Shown: positions 9,893 to 18,828 of the stretch, piece after piece
Layout: every line of letters starts with the position of its first letter
Numbering within the stretch: position 1 is the first letter of the stretch
Assembly: GCF_900060185.1 (NCBI RefSeq)
Contig: NZ_FIZY01000008.1
Location: 1-64,000 of the forward strand
Direction: 5' to 3'
Length of the DNA: 64,000 nucleotides
From: Grimontia marina
Lineage (GTDB): Bacteria; Pseudomonadota; Gammaproteobacteria; Enterobacterales; Vibrionaceae
The notes under the pieces: model-generated
The model's input: the letters and a program-made list of their open reading frames with translations, nothing else
Told to the model about the DNA's origin: nothing
Databases searched by the model: none
Translations under genes and position numbers: made by a program

Positions 9893-10180
9893 ATGACTCT
9901 GGTAAATCTCGAACTGTTTGAAGTCTTTGTTCGCGGTAAGCGCGGCCTTGACCATAAGCACGTTGGTAGTCTTCACGCGGAAGATGCCGCCCACGCTCTG
10001 CAATATGCACGAGACTGTTACACGCGCCGAAGTGAAGGTGTGAGCATATGGGTGGTTCGCTCGGCCGATATTTCTGCTTCACAGGAAGATGATAACGAAG
10101 CTTTCTTCGACCCGTCAGACGACAAACCTTACCGCCATGCCACCTATTACCCACTTCCGAAAGAAGTCGGCAACATGTAA
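9893..10180 (+). CDS. paaB: Phenylacetyl-CoA epoxidase subunit PaaB
   Basis: The 95-residue small subunit of the epoxidase complex. The family features LFEVFVRGKRGLDHKHVGSL near the N-terminus and SIWVVRSADISAS in the middle are present. PaaB bridges PaaA-PaaC heterodimers and is needed for complex assembly. It follows an AAGGAG site and sits between paaA and paaC with gaps of about 11 and 12 bases. Confidence 0.94.
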   Translation: MTLVNLELFEVFVRGKRGLDHKHVGSLHAEDAAHALQYARDCYTRRSEGVSIWVVRSADISASQEDDNEAFFDPSDDKPYRHATYYPLPKEVGNM

Positions 10181-10192
10181 GGAGGCATGAAA

Positions 10193-10951
10193 ATGGAACA
10201 ACAACAAGATTTGCTCCGCTACGTGTTGAGCCTTGGCGATGACGCATTAACGCTCGGACACCGTTTGTCCGAGTGGGCGAGCAATGGGCCTTTTCTGGAA
10301 GAAGACATTGCACTGGGTAATGTTGCGCTCGACTACATTGGCCGTGCCCGCATGTTTTATGGCTATGCCTCAGAACTGACCAACGGTGAGAAAAGCGAAG
10401 ATGATTTTGCCTTTCTTCGCGGAGAGCGTGATTACATCAATCACCTCATCAATGAGCTTCCCCGCGGGGATTTTGCGTTCACCATGGCAAGGCAACTTAT
10501 CGTCGACATCTACAGCCAACTGTTTATGACCCAGTTGCTGGAATCGAACGATCCTGTGTTATCAGCCATTGCCCATAAGTCGATTAAAGAAACCCGTTAC
10601 CACCTGATGCGCAGCAAAGATTGGGTCATCAAACTCGGGGACGGCACTGAAGAAAGCCACCAGCGCATGCAGACCGCCTTCAACGATTTGTGGGGTTATA
10701 TCCCAGAGATATTTGAGCCGGATGACACAGAACAGCGATTGGTTGCCGCCGGCATAGCCGTGGATACTTCTGCTCTTAAAGCCAGTTTTGACGCCCAGTT
10801 AAGCCGCGTTTTGGAAGAAGCCACGCTTGAGGTTCCAGCTGATGAATGGGCAGTGCGTGGAGGCCGAAAAGGCTATCACACGGAACATCTCGGTCATTTG
10901 TTAGGCGTGATGCAAAGCGTACACCGCGCTTATCCCGGTTGTGAGTGGTGA
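10193..10951 (+). CDS. paaC: Phenylacetyl-CoA epoxidase structural subunit PaaC
   Basis: This 252-residue ferritin-like partner of PaaA lacks a working di-iron centre in characterised members. Typical stretches are LGDDALTLGHRLSEWASNGP near the N-terminus, KETRYHLMRSKDWVIKLGDG in the middle and the C-terminal GGRKGYHTEHLGHLLGVMQS. The ATG at 10193 is seven bases after GGAGG; the ATG at 10187 is only one base away and is less likely. It lies between paaB and paaD. Confidence 0.93.
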   Translation: MEQQQDLLRYVLSLGDDALTLGHRLSEWASNGPFLEEDIALGNVALDYIGRARMFYGYASELTNGEKSEDDFAFLRGERDYINHLINELPRGDFAFTMARQLIVDIYSQLFMTQLLESNDPVLSAIAHKSIKETRYHLMRSKDWVIKLGDGTEESHQRMQTAFNDLWGYIPEIFEPDDTEQRLVAAGIAVDTSALKASFDAQLSRVLEEATLEVPADEWAVRGGRKGYHTEHLGHLLGVMQSVHRAYPGCEW

Positions 10952-10954
10952 GGT

Positions 10955-11494
10955 ATGGAAACCATCCCAGTAACACCACATGCCCGGTTTGAGCGGGTGA
11001 AGATGCGGGCAGAGTCTACGCTGCCAGACGTTTGGCAGTTGCTGGACGAAATTGCTGACCCTGAGATCCCGGTGCTTTCTATTTGGGATATCGGGATCCT
11101 ACGTAATGTCAGCGAACAGGACGGTAAGCTCCTTGTCACCATCACCCCCACGTATTCCGGCTGTCCGGCGGTGGAGACGATCAAGGAAGATATCCTGACT
11201 CTCCTGTCTGAAGCCGGTTATGGCAGCGTTGAAGTCAAAACCGTGCTTTTCCCTCCTTGGTCAACCGACGACATGTCCGAGTCTGGCCAACGAAAGCTGA
11301 GGGAATACGGTATTGCGCCGCCCTCAGATTCACCTGATAACTGCCTTCGACTGACGCCCGAGCAAGGAGTGCGCTGCCCTCACTGCGGTTCATCAAACAC
11401 AACAAGGATCAGCGAGTTCGGCTCAACAGCCTGTAAAGCGCTATTCCGTTGCGAAAGCTGTCATGAGCCTTTCGATTTCTTTAAATGCTTGTAG
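10955..11494 (+). CDS. paaD: Epoxidase maturation protein PaaD
   Basis: A 179-residue protein. Its N-terminal two thirds are a MIP18/DUF59-type domain (EIADPEIPVLSIWDIGILRN, then TITPTYSGCPAVETIKEDIL). The C-terminus carries a four-Cys metal site (CPHCGSS and CESCHEPF). PaaD is known to be required for maturation of the epoxidase system, probably for the iron-sulfur centre of PaaE. It starts three bases after paaC stops. Confidence 0.93.
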   Translation: METIPVTPHARFERVKMRAESTLPDVWQLLDEIADPEIPVLSIWDIGILRNVSEQDGKLLVTITPTYSGCPAVETIKEDILTLLSEAGYGSVEVKTVLFPPWSTDDMSESGQRKLREYGIAPPSDSPDNCLRLTPEQGVRCPHCGSSNTTRISEFGSTACKALFRCESCHEPFDFFKCL

Positions 11495-11509
11495 TAAAGG
11501 GAATTGACC

Positions 11510-12607
11510 ATGAGCGAAACCAATTTCTATTCATTAAAAATAAAACATACCCAGCCCCAGACTGACTCTGCTTTGTGCGTCACTTTCGATATTCCTGACA
11601 CGCTGACTGAGACATTCCGCTTTGTTCAAGGGCAGTTTCTCACATTGCGCGCCAACATAGATGGGGAAGAAGTACGACGTGCTTACTCGATTTGTTCCGG
11701 CGCCGATGAAGGCCTGTTACAAGTCGCGATCAAACGCGTGGATGGCGGTAAGTTTTCCAACTTCGCCAATGACACGTTTGAGGCAGGTCTTACGGTTGAT
11801 GTCATGCCGCCACAAGGCAGCTTCTATACAGAGCTGAATGCATCTAACCAGCATCATTACATGTGCATCGCCGTCGGAAGCGGGATCACGCCGATTTTGT
11901 CGATCATCAAAACCGTACTTTCTCAGGAGCCCAATAGCCGTATCACATTGATTTACGGCAATCGTCAGAGCAACACCATGATGTTCGCTGACACCCTGGG
12001 TTATCTGAAAAACCGCTACATGACCCGATTCAGTTGGATAAACATCATGAGCCAGGAAGATCAGGGCTCAGACCTGTTATCCGGCCACATTGACGTGAAG
12101 AAAGGTGCCGCACTGCAAAAACATCGCTTGATTGATATCAACAGCACCGACCATGCCTTTATCTGTGGCCCTGAATCCATGATGGCGGAAGTCTCCAGAG
12201 GGTTCCGTATTGAGGGGCTTTCTGATGATCAAATTCACTATGAGCTTTTCTCTTCATCGTCTGAAGATGCGCAAGTAGCGCTGGAAAAAGCCAAACAGCG
12301 TGTCGCCAACTATGGCGAAGAAAAGATGAGCAAAGTGACCGTCACCGCTGATGGGCGCTCTATCACCTTCAAGCTGGCGACTGTGGGTGAAAACATTCTC
12401 GATGCAGGCATCGAGAATGGCATGTCACTCCCCTATTCATGCAAAGGCGGTGTCTGCTCCACCTGCAAAGCCAAGCTGGTTAAAGGAGAAGTCGAGATGG
12501 ATATCAGCCACGGGCTTGAACAACACGAAATCGATGCGGGCTACATCCTGACCTGTCAGGCGCACCCTCTTACTGATGATGTGACCGTTGACTTCGATCA
12601 GCGATGA
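11510..12607 (+). CDS. paaE: Phenylacetyl-CoA epoxidase reductase PaaE
   Basis: An NAD(P)H-dependent reductase of 365 residues in the ferredoxin-NADP reductase plus 2Fe-2S architecture. The FAD-binding region contains RRAYSICSGADEG, and the NAD region contains CIAVGSGITPILSII. The C-terminal plant-type ferredoxin centre shows SCKGGVCSTCKAKL and a last Cys in ILTCQAHP. It passes electrons to the PaaA di-iron site. The ATG at 11510 follows AAAGGGAA; a TTG six bases upstream is also in frame. Confidence 0.94.
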   Translation: MSETNFYSLKIKHTQPQTDSALCVTFDIPDTLTETFRFVQGQFLTLRANIDGEEVRRAYSICSGADEGLLQVAIKRVDGGKFSNFANDTFEAGLTVDVMPPQGSFYTELNASNQHHYMCIAVGSGITPILSIIKTVLSQEPNSRITLIYGNRQSNTMMFADTLGYLKNRYMTRFSWINIMSQEDQGSDLLSGHIDVKKGAALQKHRLIDINSTDHAFICGPESMMAEVSRGFRIEGLSDDQIHYELFSSSSEDAQVALEKAKQRVANYGEEKMSKVTVTADGRSITFKLATVGENILDAGIENGMSLPYSCKGGVCSTCKAKLVKGEVEMDISHGLEQHEIDAGYILTCQAHPLTDDVTVDFDQR

Positions 12608-12631
12608 TTTCGACCAAGGATAGGAAAAATT

Positions 12632-14716
12632 ATGCTTCTTTCTGACACCGTGAGTCTTCTCATTGAGGATGGGGTTGGGGTAATCCGGGTAAACAACCCA
12701 CCGGTCAATGCCCTCTCCCATTCAGTACGGTCTGGCATTTTGGCCGGACTGGAACAGGCAAATGCCAATCCAGATATTTCCGCTATTGTGATTGGCTGTG
12801 ACGGCAACACCTTTATTGCCGGCGCTGATATCAAAGAGTTCGGCCAAATGCCCAAAACACCTCACCTTCCTGATGTGTTGCAGGCGATTCGAAACAGTGT
12901 GAAACCCGTGACGGCTGCACTTCATGGCACCGTGCTTGGCGGCGGTTTCGAATTGGCGCTGTCCTGCCACTACCGGGTTGCCATGATAGGCACAAAGGTT
13001 GGCTTGCCCGAAGTGAACCTCGGTCTGATACCGGGTGCCAGCGGCACTCAGCTTTTACCCCGTTATGTAGGTGTGGAGAAGGCCCTTTCCATGATCACAT
13101 CCGGTAAAATGGTATCGACAGATTCCCTAACGGGTCTTATCGATATGAAGGTTGATGACGGCAGTTTAGGACAAGCATCTTCACCGCTACCCGAGCACGC
13201 CTCTCTGGTTAACCAAGCATCGATTCTTTTCTCCCAAAGCACAGCTAACGATGTCTTTGTTGCTCCGGACAAGCGGGATATTCCGGATTCTTTCGAAGAG
13301 AATATCTTCGAAAGCTGGCGTAAAAAGCTCGCAAAAAAGGCCAAAGGTCAGCTCGCTCCTCAAAGAGCCATTGATGCCATTGAAGCCGCGACTAAGCTCC
13401 CCTTTGACGAAGCCTTGGCCCTGGAAAGAACCCTGTTTCTGGCCTGCCGGGATTCCGAACAATCCAGTGCCATGCGCTATGCCTTTTTTGCTGAAAAACA
13501 GGCAGCTTCCGGCTATGCCAAATCGACGTCTGACGACGATATTCAATCGGTCGCCGTCATTGGTGCAGGCACAATGGGCGCCGGTATTGCCATCGCTTTT
13601 GCAAATAGTGGTTACAGCGTCACTTTAGTGGAAACCAATGAAGATCTGTGCGTCTTGGGTTTAGAGCGAATTCGTCACCAATATCAGAAAATGTATGATC
13701 AAGGCCGGGTATCAGAAGCGCAAAAAGAACATGCCCTCTCGCTGATTTCTGGCACCAGTGATTATGGCAACCTTGCCAATATTGATTTGGTTGTCGAAGC
13801 AGCATTTGAAAAAATGTCGGTGAAGAAGATCATTTTCTCTTCTTTAGATGCAGTCTGTAAGCCGTCGACCATCTTCGCGACCAATACCTCTTATCTGGAC
13901 ATTGACGAGATAGCCACCTCTACCACCCGCCCCGAGCAAGTCATCGGCATGCACTTTTTCAGCCCCGCTAACGTGATGAAACTGGTTGAGGTGGTCAAAA
14001 CCCGTTCGACATCCGAACAAGCTGTCAGTGCAGTCATGAAGACCGCTAAGCGACTGGGCAAAGTACCGGTTTGTGTTGGGGTAGGCTTTGGATTTGTTGG
14101 CAACCGGATGTATGCCGCTTACGGCCGGGAAGCCAATATGCTATTGCTGGAAGGTGCAAGCCCGGAACAAATAGATTCGGCGATGGAATCCTGGGGCATG
14201 GCGATGGGACCGTTGGCAGTGAACGATATGTCCGGTATCGATATCGCCTACAAAGCGCGCCGCGAGTACCCTCCGATTTACGATGATCCCGCCTACTTTC
14301 TCGCAGCCGACACCATGGTTGAACATGGACGACTCGGCCGAAAAACGGGTGTGGGCTTTTACCGTTATGAAAATGGTAAGAAAACCAATGACCCAACGAC
14401 AATGGCACTGATTGCTATTGAAGCAGAACGTTTAGGCATTGAAGCCAGAAGAATCAGTGATGAGGAAATTCAGAACAGACTGGTGCTTGCATTGGTCAAC
14501 GAAGGAGCAAATTTACTAGAAAAAGGAATTGCCAGAAACAGTGAAGATATAGATACCATTTGGTTAAATGGCTACGGATTCCCCCGTTTTCGAGGTGGTC
14601 CAATGTATTACGCCAAAGCAGCAGGAATAAGTAACACGATTGAAAGTATCAATTATCTTTACCGTGAAACAAATAAAGCATGGTGGCAACCTTCTGAGAA
14701 ATTAGAAACTATTTAA
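12632..14716 (+). CDS. Fused enoyl-CoA hydratase/3-hydroxyacyl-CoA dehydrogenase (PaaF-PaaH type)
   Basis: This 694-residue multifunctional beta-oxidation enzyme starts with a crotonase domain (about 1-190: GCDGNTFIAGADIKEFGQMP, then HGTVLGGGFELALSCHYRVA). It continues with a NAD-binding 3-hydroxyacyl-CoA dehydrogenase domain from about 305 (SVAVIGAGTMGAGIAIAFAN, IGMHFFSPANVMKLVEVV) and two C-terminal helical domains. It closes the paa operon in the place where separate paaF and paaH genes stand in E. coli, and neither is present singly. The natural reading is that it performs both the hydration and dehydrogenation of 2,3-dehydroadipyl-CoA. General fatty-acid activity cannot be excluded. Confidence 0.85.
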   Translation: MLLSDTVSLLIEDGVGVIRVNNPPVNALSHSVRSGILAGLEQANANPDISAIVIGCDGNTFIAGADIKEFGQMPKTPHLPDVLQAIRNSVKPVTAALHGTVLGGGFELALSCHYRVAMIGTKVGLPEVNLGLIPGASGTQLLPRYVGVEKALSMITSGKMVSTDSLTGLIDMKVDDGSLGQASSPLPEHASLVNQASILFSQSTANDVFVAPDKRDIPDSFEENIFESWRKKLAKKAKGQLAPQRAIDAIEAATKLPFDEALALERTLFLACRDSEQSSAMRYAFFAEKQAASGYAKSTSDDDIQSVAVIGAGTMGAGIAIAFANSGYSVTLVETNEDLCVLGLERIRHQYQKMYDQGRVSEAQKEHALSLISGTSDYGNLANIDLVVEAAFEKMSVKKIIFSSLDAVCKPSTIFATNTSYLDIDEIATSTTRPEQVIGMHFFSPANVMKLVEVVKTRSTSEQAVSAVMKTAKRLGKVPVCVGVGFGFVGNRMYAAYGREANMLLLEGASPEQIDSAMESWGMAMGPLAVNDMSGIDIAYKARREYPPIYDDPAYFLAADTMVEHGRLGRKTGVGFYRYENGKKTNDPTTMALIAIEAERLGIEARRISDEEIQNRLVLALVNEGANLLEKGIARNSEDIDTIWLNGYGFPRFRGGPMYYAKAAGISNTIESINYLYRETNKAWWQPSEKLETI

Positions 14717-14747
14717 ATTCATCTTACGCACTAGCAACTCCATTTTT

Positions 14748-14772
14748 CCCGCATTAATTTGCGGGCTTTTTT
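14748..14772 (+). terminator. Rho-independent terminator of the paa operon
   Basis: A perfect six-pair stem CCCGCA/TGCGGG with loop TTAATT is followed by CTTTTTT, about 30 bases after the stop of the last paa gene. This is a textbook intrinsic terminator on the plus strand. Confidence 0.88.
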
Positions 14773-14890
14773 ATGCCTAAAAAAAGACCTTAACTAACGT
14801 TAAGGCCAAATACTAGGCGTGTACTAAATGGTAAGTACCAATTGCTAGGGATTAATCAGTAGAGCTTTCCTATATTTTTAAATGGAAGAC

Positions 14891-16219
14891 TTAGAAATAA
14901 GCAACTGCATTGAGCAGTGCGATAAATTGATCGTCTGATGTACCACCAGCAAACAGCCCCGCACCATTGCCTTTATAGGTGTCATAGCGAAGTTCAGGAC
15001 GGATCTTGAAGTGTTGATTCACACTCCAGTCGAGGTTAGTAGTAAGGGAGTAAACATCACCACCTGTTGCCCCTACTGAACTCCACAGCACATTCGCTGC
15101 ATTCTCATCATCAAACCATTCGGCACGGGCTGCGAAGAAGAGGTTATCGTCCAGTTTATATCTCGCGCCCAGATTCAACCCCATCCAGTCACTGTCTTTA
15201 GTGATAAATACAGGTGCCGCTGCTACATCGCCACCTTCCTGAAAGCCATAAACAAACTCTGCGGCCAACTGCAGGTCTGGATTGACAGTTTGGATCAGCG
15301 TGGTAGATGAGTGAAAACGGTCGAGCTTCTCATCGGTAGAGCTAACAGCAATGTAGGGTGAACCGCCTTTGGCAGCACCAAATGCATCGCCTTCGCCATC
15401 ACCGTAGATAAACTCGAAATCTAACCAGGTTGCTAAATCCGGGCTACGCCAGCGCGCTGCACCGATAAAGGTTGGACGCTTTTCATCCCAGTTATTCCAG
15501 CCCGCCACCAGACCGGCATCAAAGCTCAAAAGCCCAAAGTCTTCATCCGTCGGTACTTTGATGCTGGCAAGCGCACCAACGTGTTTTGAAGGGCCATGTT
15601 GCGTGGCGTAAGTGTGCGTGACAAACCAGTTAGGCGGCGTAAAAGGAGCACCGACTTCATTGCCGATGAAAGTGAAGAAGCTACCTACCATCAATGTCAT
15701 ACCATCTAATACTGGCAGGTACGCATCAATGTAAAACTGGGGTATGGCGAGTTTGTTGTCGTCATCGTCATCAAAGGTGTAGTCGTCAATGCCTGCAGTA
15801 CGGAAAAACTGAATATCCTGGCCGTACATAGCTGTCACGTTGAAATCAATACGCGCTTCACCAACCGGACCTGGGAATGGTCCTACCCGACTCAAGACGT
15901 TCTGAGCCGGTGCAAAAGCACCAGTCGGCAAACAACCCATGCCCTTACACAACATTAAGCCGATTTGGTTTAGGCCTACGCCGTCTTTCTGGTTCAAAAA
16001 GGCACCGTTGCTGATATTGCCATCGCCAATCGTGTCTGAAGCATGAAGTGCCGTCGCTTCTGCCCAGCCCGCGACAGTGATTTCATATTCATCTAGCGCG
16101 TTGTTTGTCGCTGCACGAAACAGCGAGCCGCCAGCAGGTTCAGCATTCGCTAACCCCACTGTAGGTACCATTAATGCCAAAGAGACTGAAAGTCCCAATA
16201 TATTCCTTGTTAATCTCAT
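14891..16219 (-). CDS. Outer-membrane beta-barrel protein, porin-like
   Basis: This 442-residue secreted protein has a signal peptide (MRLTRNILGLSVSLALMVPT, then GLANA) and alternating hydrophobic/polar beta strands throughout. It ends with the phenylalanine-terminated strand typical of outer-membrane proteins (NAVAYF). Short segments such as YIDAYLPVLDGMTLMVGSF and RPELRYDTYKGNG recall the OmpL/BBP2-type putative porins. The start at 16219 follows AAAGGAAAG. Placed between the phenylacetate operon and the aldoxime/nitrile genes, it could admit aromatic substrates, but that is context only. There is a four-Asp run in an apparent loop near residue 130. Confidence 0.7.
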   Translation of the reverse strand: MRLTRNILGLSVSLALMVPTVGLANAEPAGGSLFRAATNNALDEYEITVAGWAEATALHASDTIGDGNISNGAFLNQKDGVGLNQIGLMLCKGMGCLPTGAFAPAQNVLSRVGPFPGPVGEARIDFNVTAMYGQDIQFFRTAGIDDYTFDDDDDNKLAIPQFYIDAYLPVLDGMTLMVGSFFTFIGNEVGAPFTPPNWFVTHTYATQHGPSKHVGALASIKVPTDEDFGLLSFDAGLVAGWNNWDEKRPTFIGAARWRSPDLATWLDFEFIYGDGEGDAFGAAKGGSPYIAVSSTDEKLDRFHSSTTLIQTVNPDLQLAAEFVYGFQEGGDVAAAPVFITKDSDWMGLNLGARYKLDDNLFFAARAEWFDDENAANVLWSSVGATGGDVYSLTTNLDWSVNQHFKIRPELRYDTYKGNGAGLFAGGTSDDQFIALLNAVAYF

Positions 16220-16388
16220 ACTGCTTTCCTTTGATGGTTTAATTATCACATCTAGCGGTGATAACTTTCCTTGATTTTTAAATTCATTTATTAGCCAACT
16301 AAAAGAACAAATAGACGAAACCAGTCCCCGTAAAAACGGAGATTCATGGGATTTTTTGTTATTTAAATAGAGTGGACACTGGAGCCTA

Positions 16389-16425
16389 GTTGGACAATCC
16401 TCAAAATTAAGGAGAATTGTCCAAC
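16389..16425. repeat. Long inverted repeat downstream of the aldoxime dehydratase gene
   Basis: GTTGGACAATCCTC and GAGAATTGTCCAAC form a 14-pair stem with one mismatch around a nine-base loop. It starts nine bases past the oxd stop. No T-run follows on either strand, so it may be a transcript-stabilising hairpin or a factor-assisted terminator rather than an intrinsic one. The gap 16220-16433 holds no gene. Confidence 0.55.
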
Positions 16426-16433
16426 TTATACAT

Positions 16434-17453
16434 CTATGACAATTTAACGCCTGCTAATAAACCCGTTCCTTCAGTACAATTAATATATTCCCCATACTGA
16501 GAGCCAGCTGGTAATACAGATACTTCGTGCCATAGTTGTAGCTGAAGGTCAGGTCCATACTTGGGGGCAATTTCAAGGAAAGTATTAAATATCGCCACAT
16601 GAGTAGGATGGCTTTCAGACCATGCCTCTAAGTCTGACATCGTGCGGAAGAAGGCAAGGCCAAACGTGCACTCCTGCTTGCCTTTAAAGGGCAAAAACTG
16701 CGTCATATAACGGCAGCTATAACAATTGACCTCATCACCTTCATCACGCAGGAAATTCATGCCCGCTTTAAGCACTGGTTCAATTTGATTTAGGTACTCT
16801 TCCCTTTGGGTTCCTGTAGTGTGACTCCAATCCTGACCAGATCGGATAATGCAAAGGTTCTCATGTGCACGAACCACAACACGATTTCCCTGTTGCTCAA
16901 TCACTTCCAAAGTCTGATGCGCTTCAAAAGGGTTTTCAGCCGAGAGCGGAATACGATCCCGCATCCCTCCCCAATAGCCATGACGTTGAATAGGGCCTTC
17001 GATGTCCTTGCGTATCTGACTAAAGCCATGATTGTGTACCGGGCCAGAGAACAGGGTCTCAAGACGTTCAAAAGGTACATTGAACACCTCCCTGAAAATC
17101 CCAAACCCCCACTTGTCATCCGAATATAACTCCCAGAATAAGGTAACAACATCGCTGTGCAGCCAATCTGCGCAGGCTTGCGCATCCATCCAATAGATAA
17201 TCGCAATGGTTTGGCTGAGCCCATCTTTGTCTTCGCAGGTTGCAAAATCGCAAACATCCGCGTTTTTAGCGAGGCCATTCAGTGCACCAACAAACTCGCT
17301 GATGTAAGCATCAGATTTGTGCTGACACCCTATTATGCACATGCTGACGTCTTGTTGGTTTTCGGCAAATACCGAACTCCATGCTGGTACGGGTGGCTCC
17401 CAATCCGGTGGCATCTTCAGAGGCAGTTTTCTGTTGGTTGTATTATTCGCCAT
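16434..17453 (-). CDS. Aldoxime dehydratase (phenylacetaldoxime type)
   Basis: A 339-residue heme enzyme of the Oxd family, which dehydrates aldoximes to nitriles (for example Z-phenylacetaldoxime to phenylacetonitrile). Family hallmarks are the N-terminal RKLPLKMPPDWEPPVPAWS, the central GFGIFREVFNVPFERLETLF, NCYSCRYMTQF and the C-terminal LQLWHEVSVLPAGSQYGEYI. His285 (SHPTH) and His309 (WHEVSVL) are my candidates for heme and active-site histidines, assigned from memory. An AAGGAG site precedes the ATG. It follows the nitrilase gene by 55 bases in one apparent operon, and the two would convert an aldoxime to a carboxylate. Confidence 0.92.
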   Translation of the reverse strand: MANNTTNRKLPLKMPPDWEPPVPAWSSVFAENQQDVSMCIIGCQHKSDAYISEFVGALNGLAKNADVCDFATCEDKDGLSQTIAIIYWMDAQACADWLHSDVVTLFWELYSDDKWGFGIFREVFNVPFERLETLFSGPVHNHGFSQIRKDIEGPIQRHGYWGGMRDRIPLSAENPFEAHQTLEVIEQQGNRVVVRAHENLCIIRSGQDWSHTTGTQREEYLNQIEPVLKAGMNFLRDEGDEVNCYSCRYMTQFLPFKGKQECTFGLAFFRTMSDLEAWSESHPTHVAIFNTFLEIAPKYGPDLQLQLWHEVSVLPAGSQYGEYINCTEGTGLLAGVKLS

Positions 17454-17508
17454 GGTGAGTACTCCTTGTGCTTATGGCTTCAAATTGGTGACATCGGTTT
17501 TCTAGGCC

Positions 17509-18573
17509 TTACCAAGGTTTAAGTCGGTGCAACAATGAAGAACGTTCACTCACAACTTCAACCGCTTCCTCCTGCCCCGTTGTTGCCAGCTCTGACATTG
17601 CCGTTTTTGACGCATTAAGGTCTGTTACTTCTACAACTGCACGTCGTTTTTCACGATCTATCAGTAAACGTGTAGCATCTTTCTTCGCATAGTGGCCCGC
17701 AGGGTCAGCGACAGCTTTGGCATAAGGGATCATGCTGAGGTCAATATCTGCAATCACTAAGCCCTCTTCCGTCTCTCCAATTTCAGAACCAATAGACTGC
17801 CCATCCGGCGCGTAGATTTTGGTGTAACCACCCCCGATCTGGCACATAGCCTCTTTTTCGGGATCACCCTGACAAAGCATTTCCTGCTGCGCTTTGCTCA
17901 CCGTGGCACATGGCGCAATAACGTAACAGCCACCTTCCACGGCATATATCATGCTGGCTGCGTTGTTCACTACGTCGCCAAGGGCATAGGCCATTCCACG
18001 ATAGAGGGAAAAATTCGGCCATGCCGCGCAATGGATCTGTTCATTCTGAGCGTACATCGCATACTTAGAGAGTGGCTGAAGATGCTCCCAACAGGAAAGC
18101 TGTCCAATGCGGCCAATTGACGTTTCCTTTACTGCCAGGTCACTGCCATCACCTTCACCAAACACTGTGCGTTCTACATGGGTAGGTTTGAGTTTTCTTC
18201 TACGGCTGATAATTTCGCCATCTTCGCCATAGTGCCACTGCGAGATATACAGGCTGCCGCCGTCACGCTCACTCACACCGATCGAAACCTGAATATTGTT
18301 TCGACGAGCCGCTTCAGCAATGGCTTTGTCTTCCTCACTGCCCACTTCAATGCTGCTGTCAAAATAGCGCCCTACAAATTGCATCTGCCATGCAACTGGG
18401 CCTAACCAGATATGATTGGGATAACCTGGAAGCCAGGTTTCCGGGAAGACCACCAACTTGCACCCTTTGGAAGCGGCTTCATCGATATACGCTTCGGCTC
18501 GCTGTATCCCTTCTGCGAGATTTAAAAAAGATGGTGCTGCCTGTACCGCAGCCACTTTAAATACTTCCGACAT
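17509..18573 (-). CDS. Nitrilase, arylacetonitrilase-like
   Basis: A 354-residue carbon-nitrogen hydrolase with the Glu-Lys-Cys triad at Glu45 (VVFPETWLPGY), Lys127 (RRRKLKP) and Cys161 (GQLSCWEHLQPLSKY). The CWEHLQPL signature is that of true nitrilases, which release carboxylate and ammonia from nitriles. It is first in the nitrilase-aldoxime dehydratase operon, with an AAGGAG site before the ATG. Given the neighbouring phenylacetate operon, phenylacetonitrile is the obvious candidate substrate, though the family is broad. Confidence 0.92.
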   Translation of the reverse strand: MSEVFKVAAVQAAPSFLNLAEGIQRAEAYIDEAASKGCKLVVFPETWLPGYPNHIWLGPVAWQMQFVGRYFDSSIEVGSEEDKAIAEAARRNNIQVSIGVSERDGGSLYISQWHYGEDGEIISRRRKLKPTHVERTVFGEGDGSDLAVKETSIGRIGQLSCWEHLQPLSKYAMYAQNEQIHCAAWPNFSLYRGMAYALGDVVNNAASMIYAVEGGCYVIAPCATVSKAQQEMLCQGDPEKEAMCQIGGGYTKIYAPDGQSIGSEIGETEEGLVIADIDLSMIPYAKAVADPAGHYAKKDATRLLIDREKRRAVVEVTDLNASKTAMSELATTGQEEAVEVVSERSSLLHRLKPW

Positions 18574-18828
18574 CGCGCGTTCTCCTTCTTCGCGTGTAGT
18601 AATGTGGTTTTAGCCACCCACTCATAAGTGATGTCTGGCAAATGATGAAAACCAGAGCCTTACGGCGGGCTTCTAAAACACTAAGAGGCGAACGGGAGGA
18701 TTGCTTGCGTAAGAAGGCGGCCTTAGTTGTCGTAAAAGGCAGCGGCCAAACCGACTCACATTTGAGACAGTGTCAATTTTGCATTTGGTGTTACAACATA
18801 AAGGTAGGGTTTAAAAGAGAGCACACGG
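18574..18828. promoter_or_regulatory. Divergent promoter region between nitrilase and AraC genes
   Basis: These 255 bases separate the divergent nitrilase operon and araC-type gene and must hold both promoters. No gene and no clear hairpin were seen. The AraC-type protein encoded next door is the likely binder, but I could not pick out a repeated site with confidence. Confidence 0.4.
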
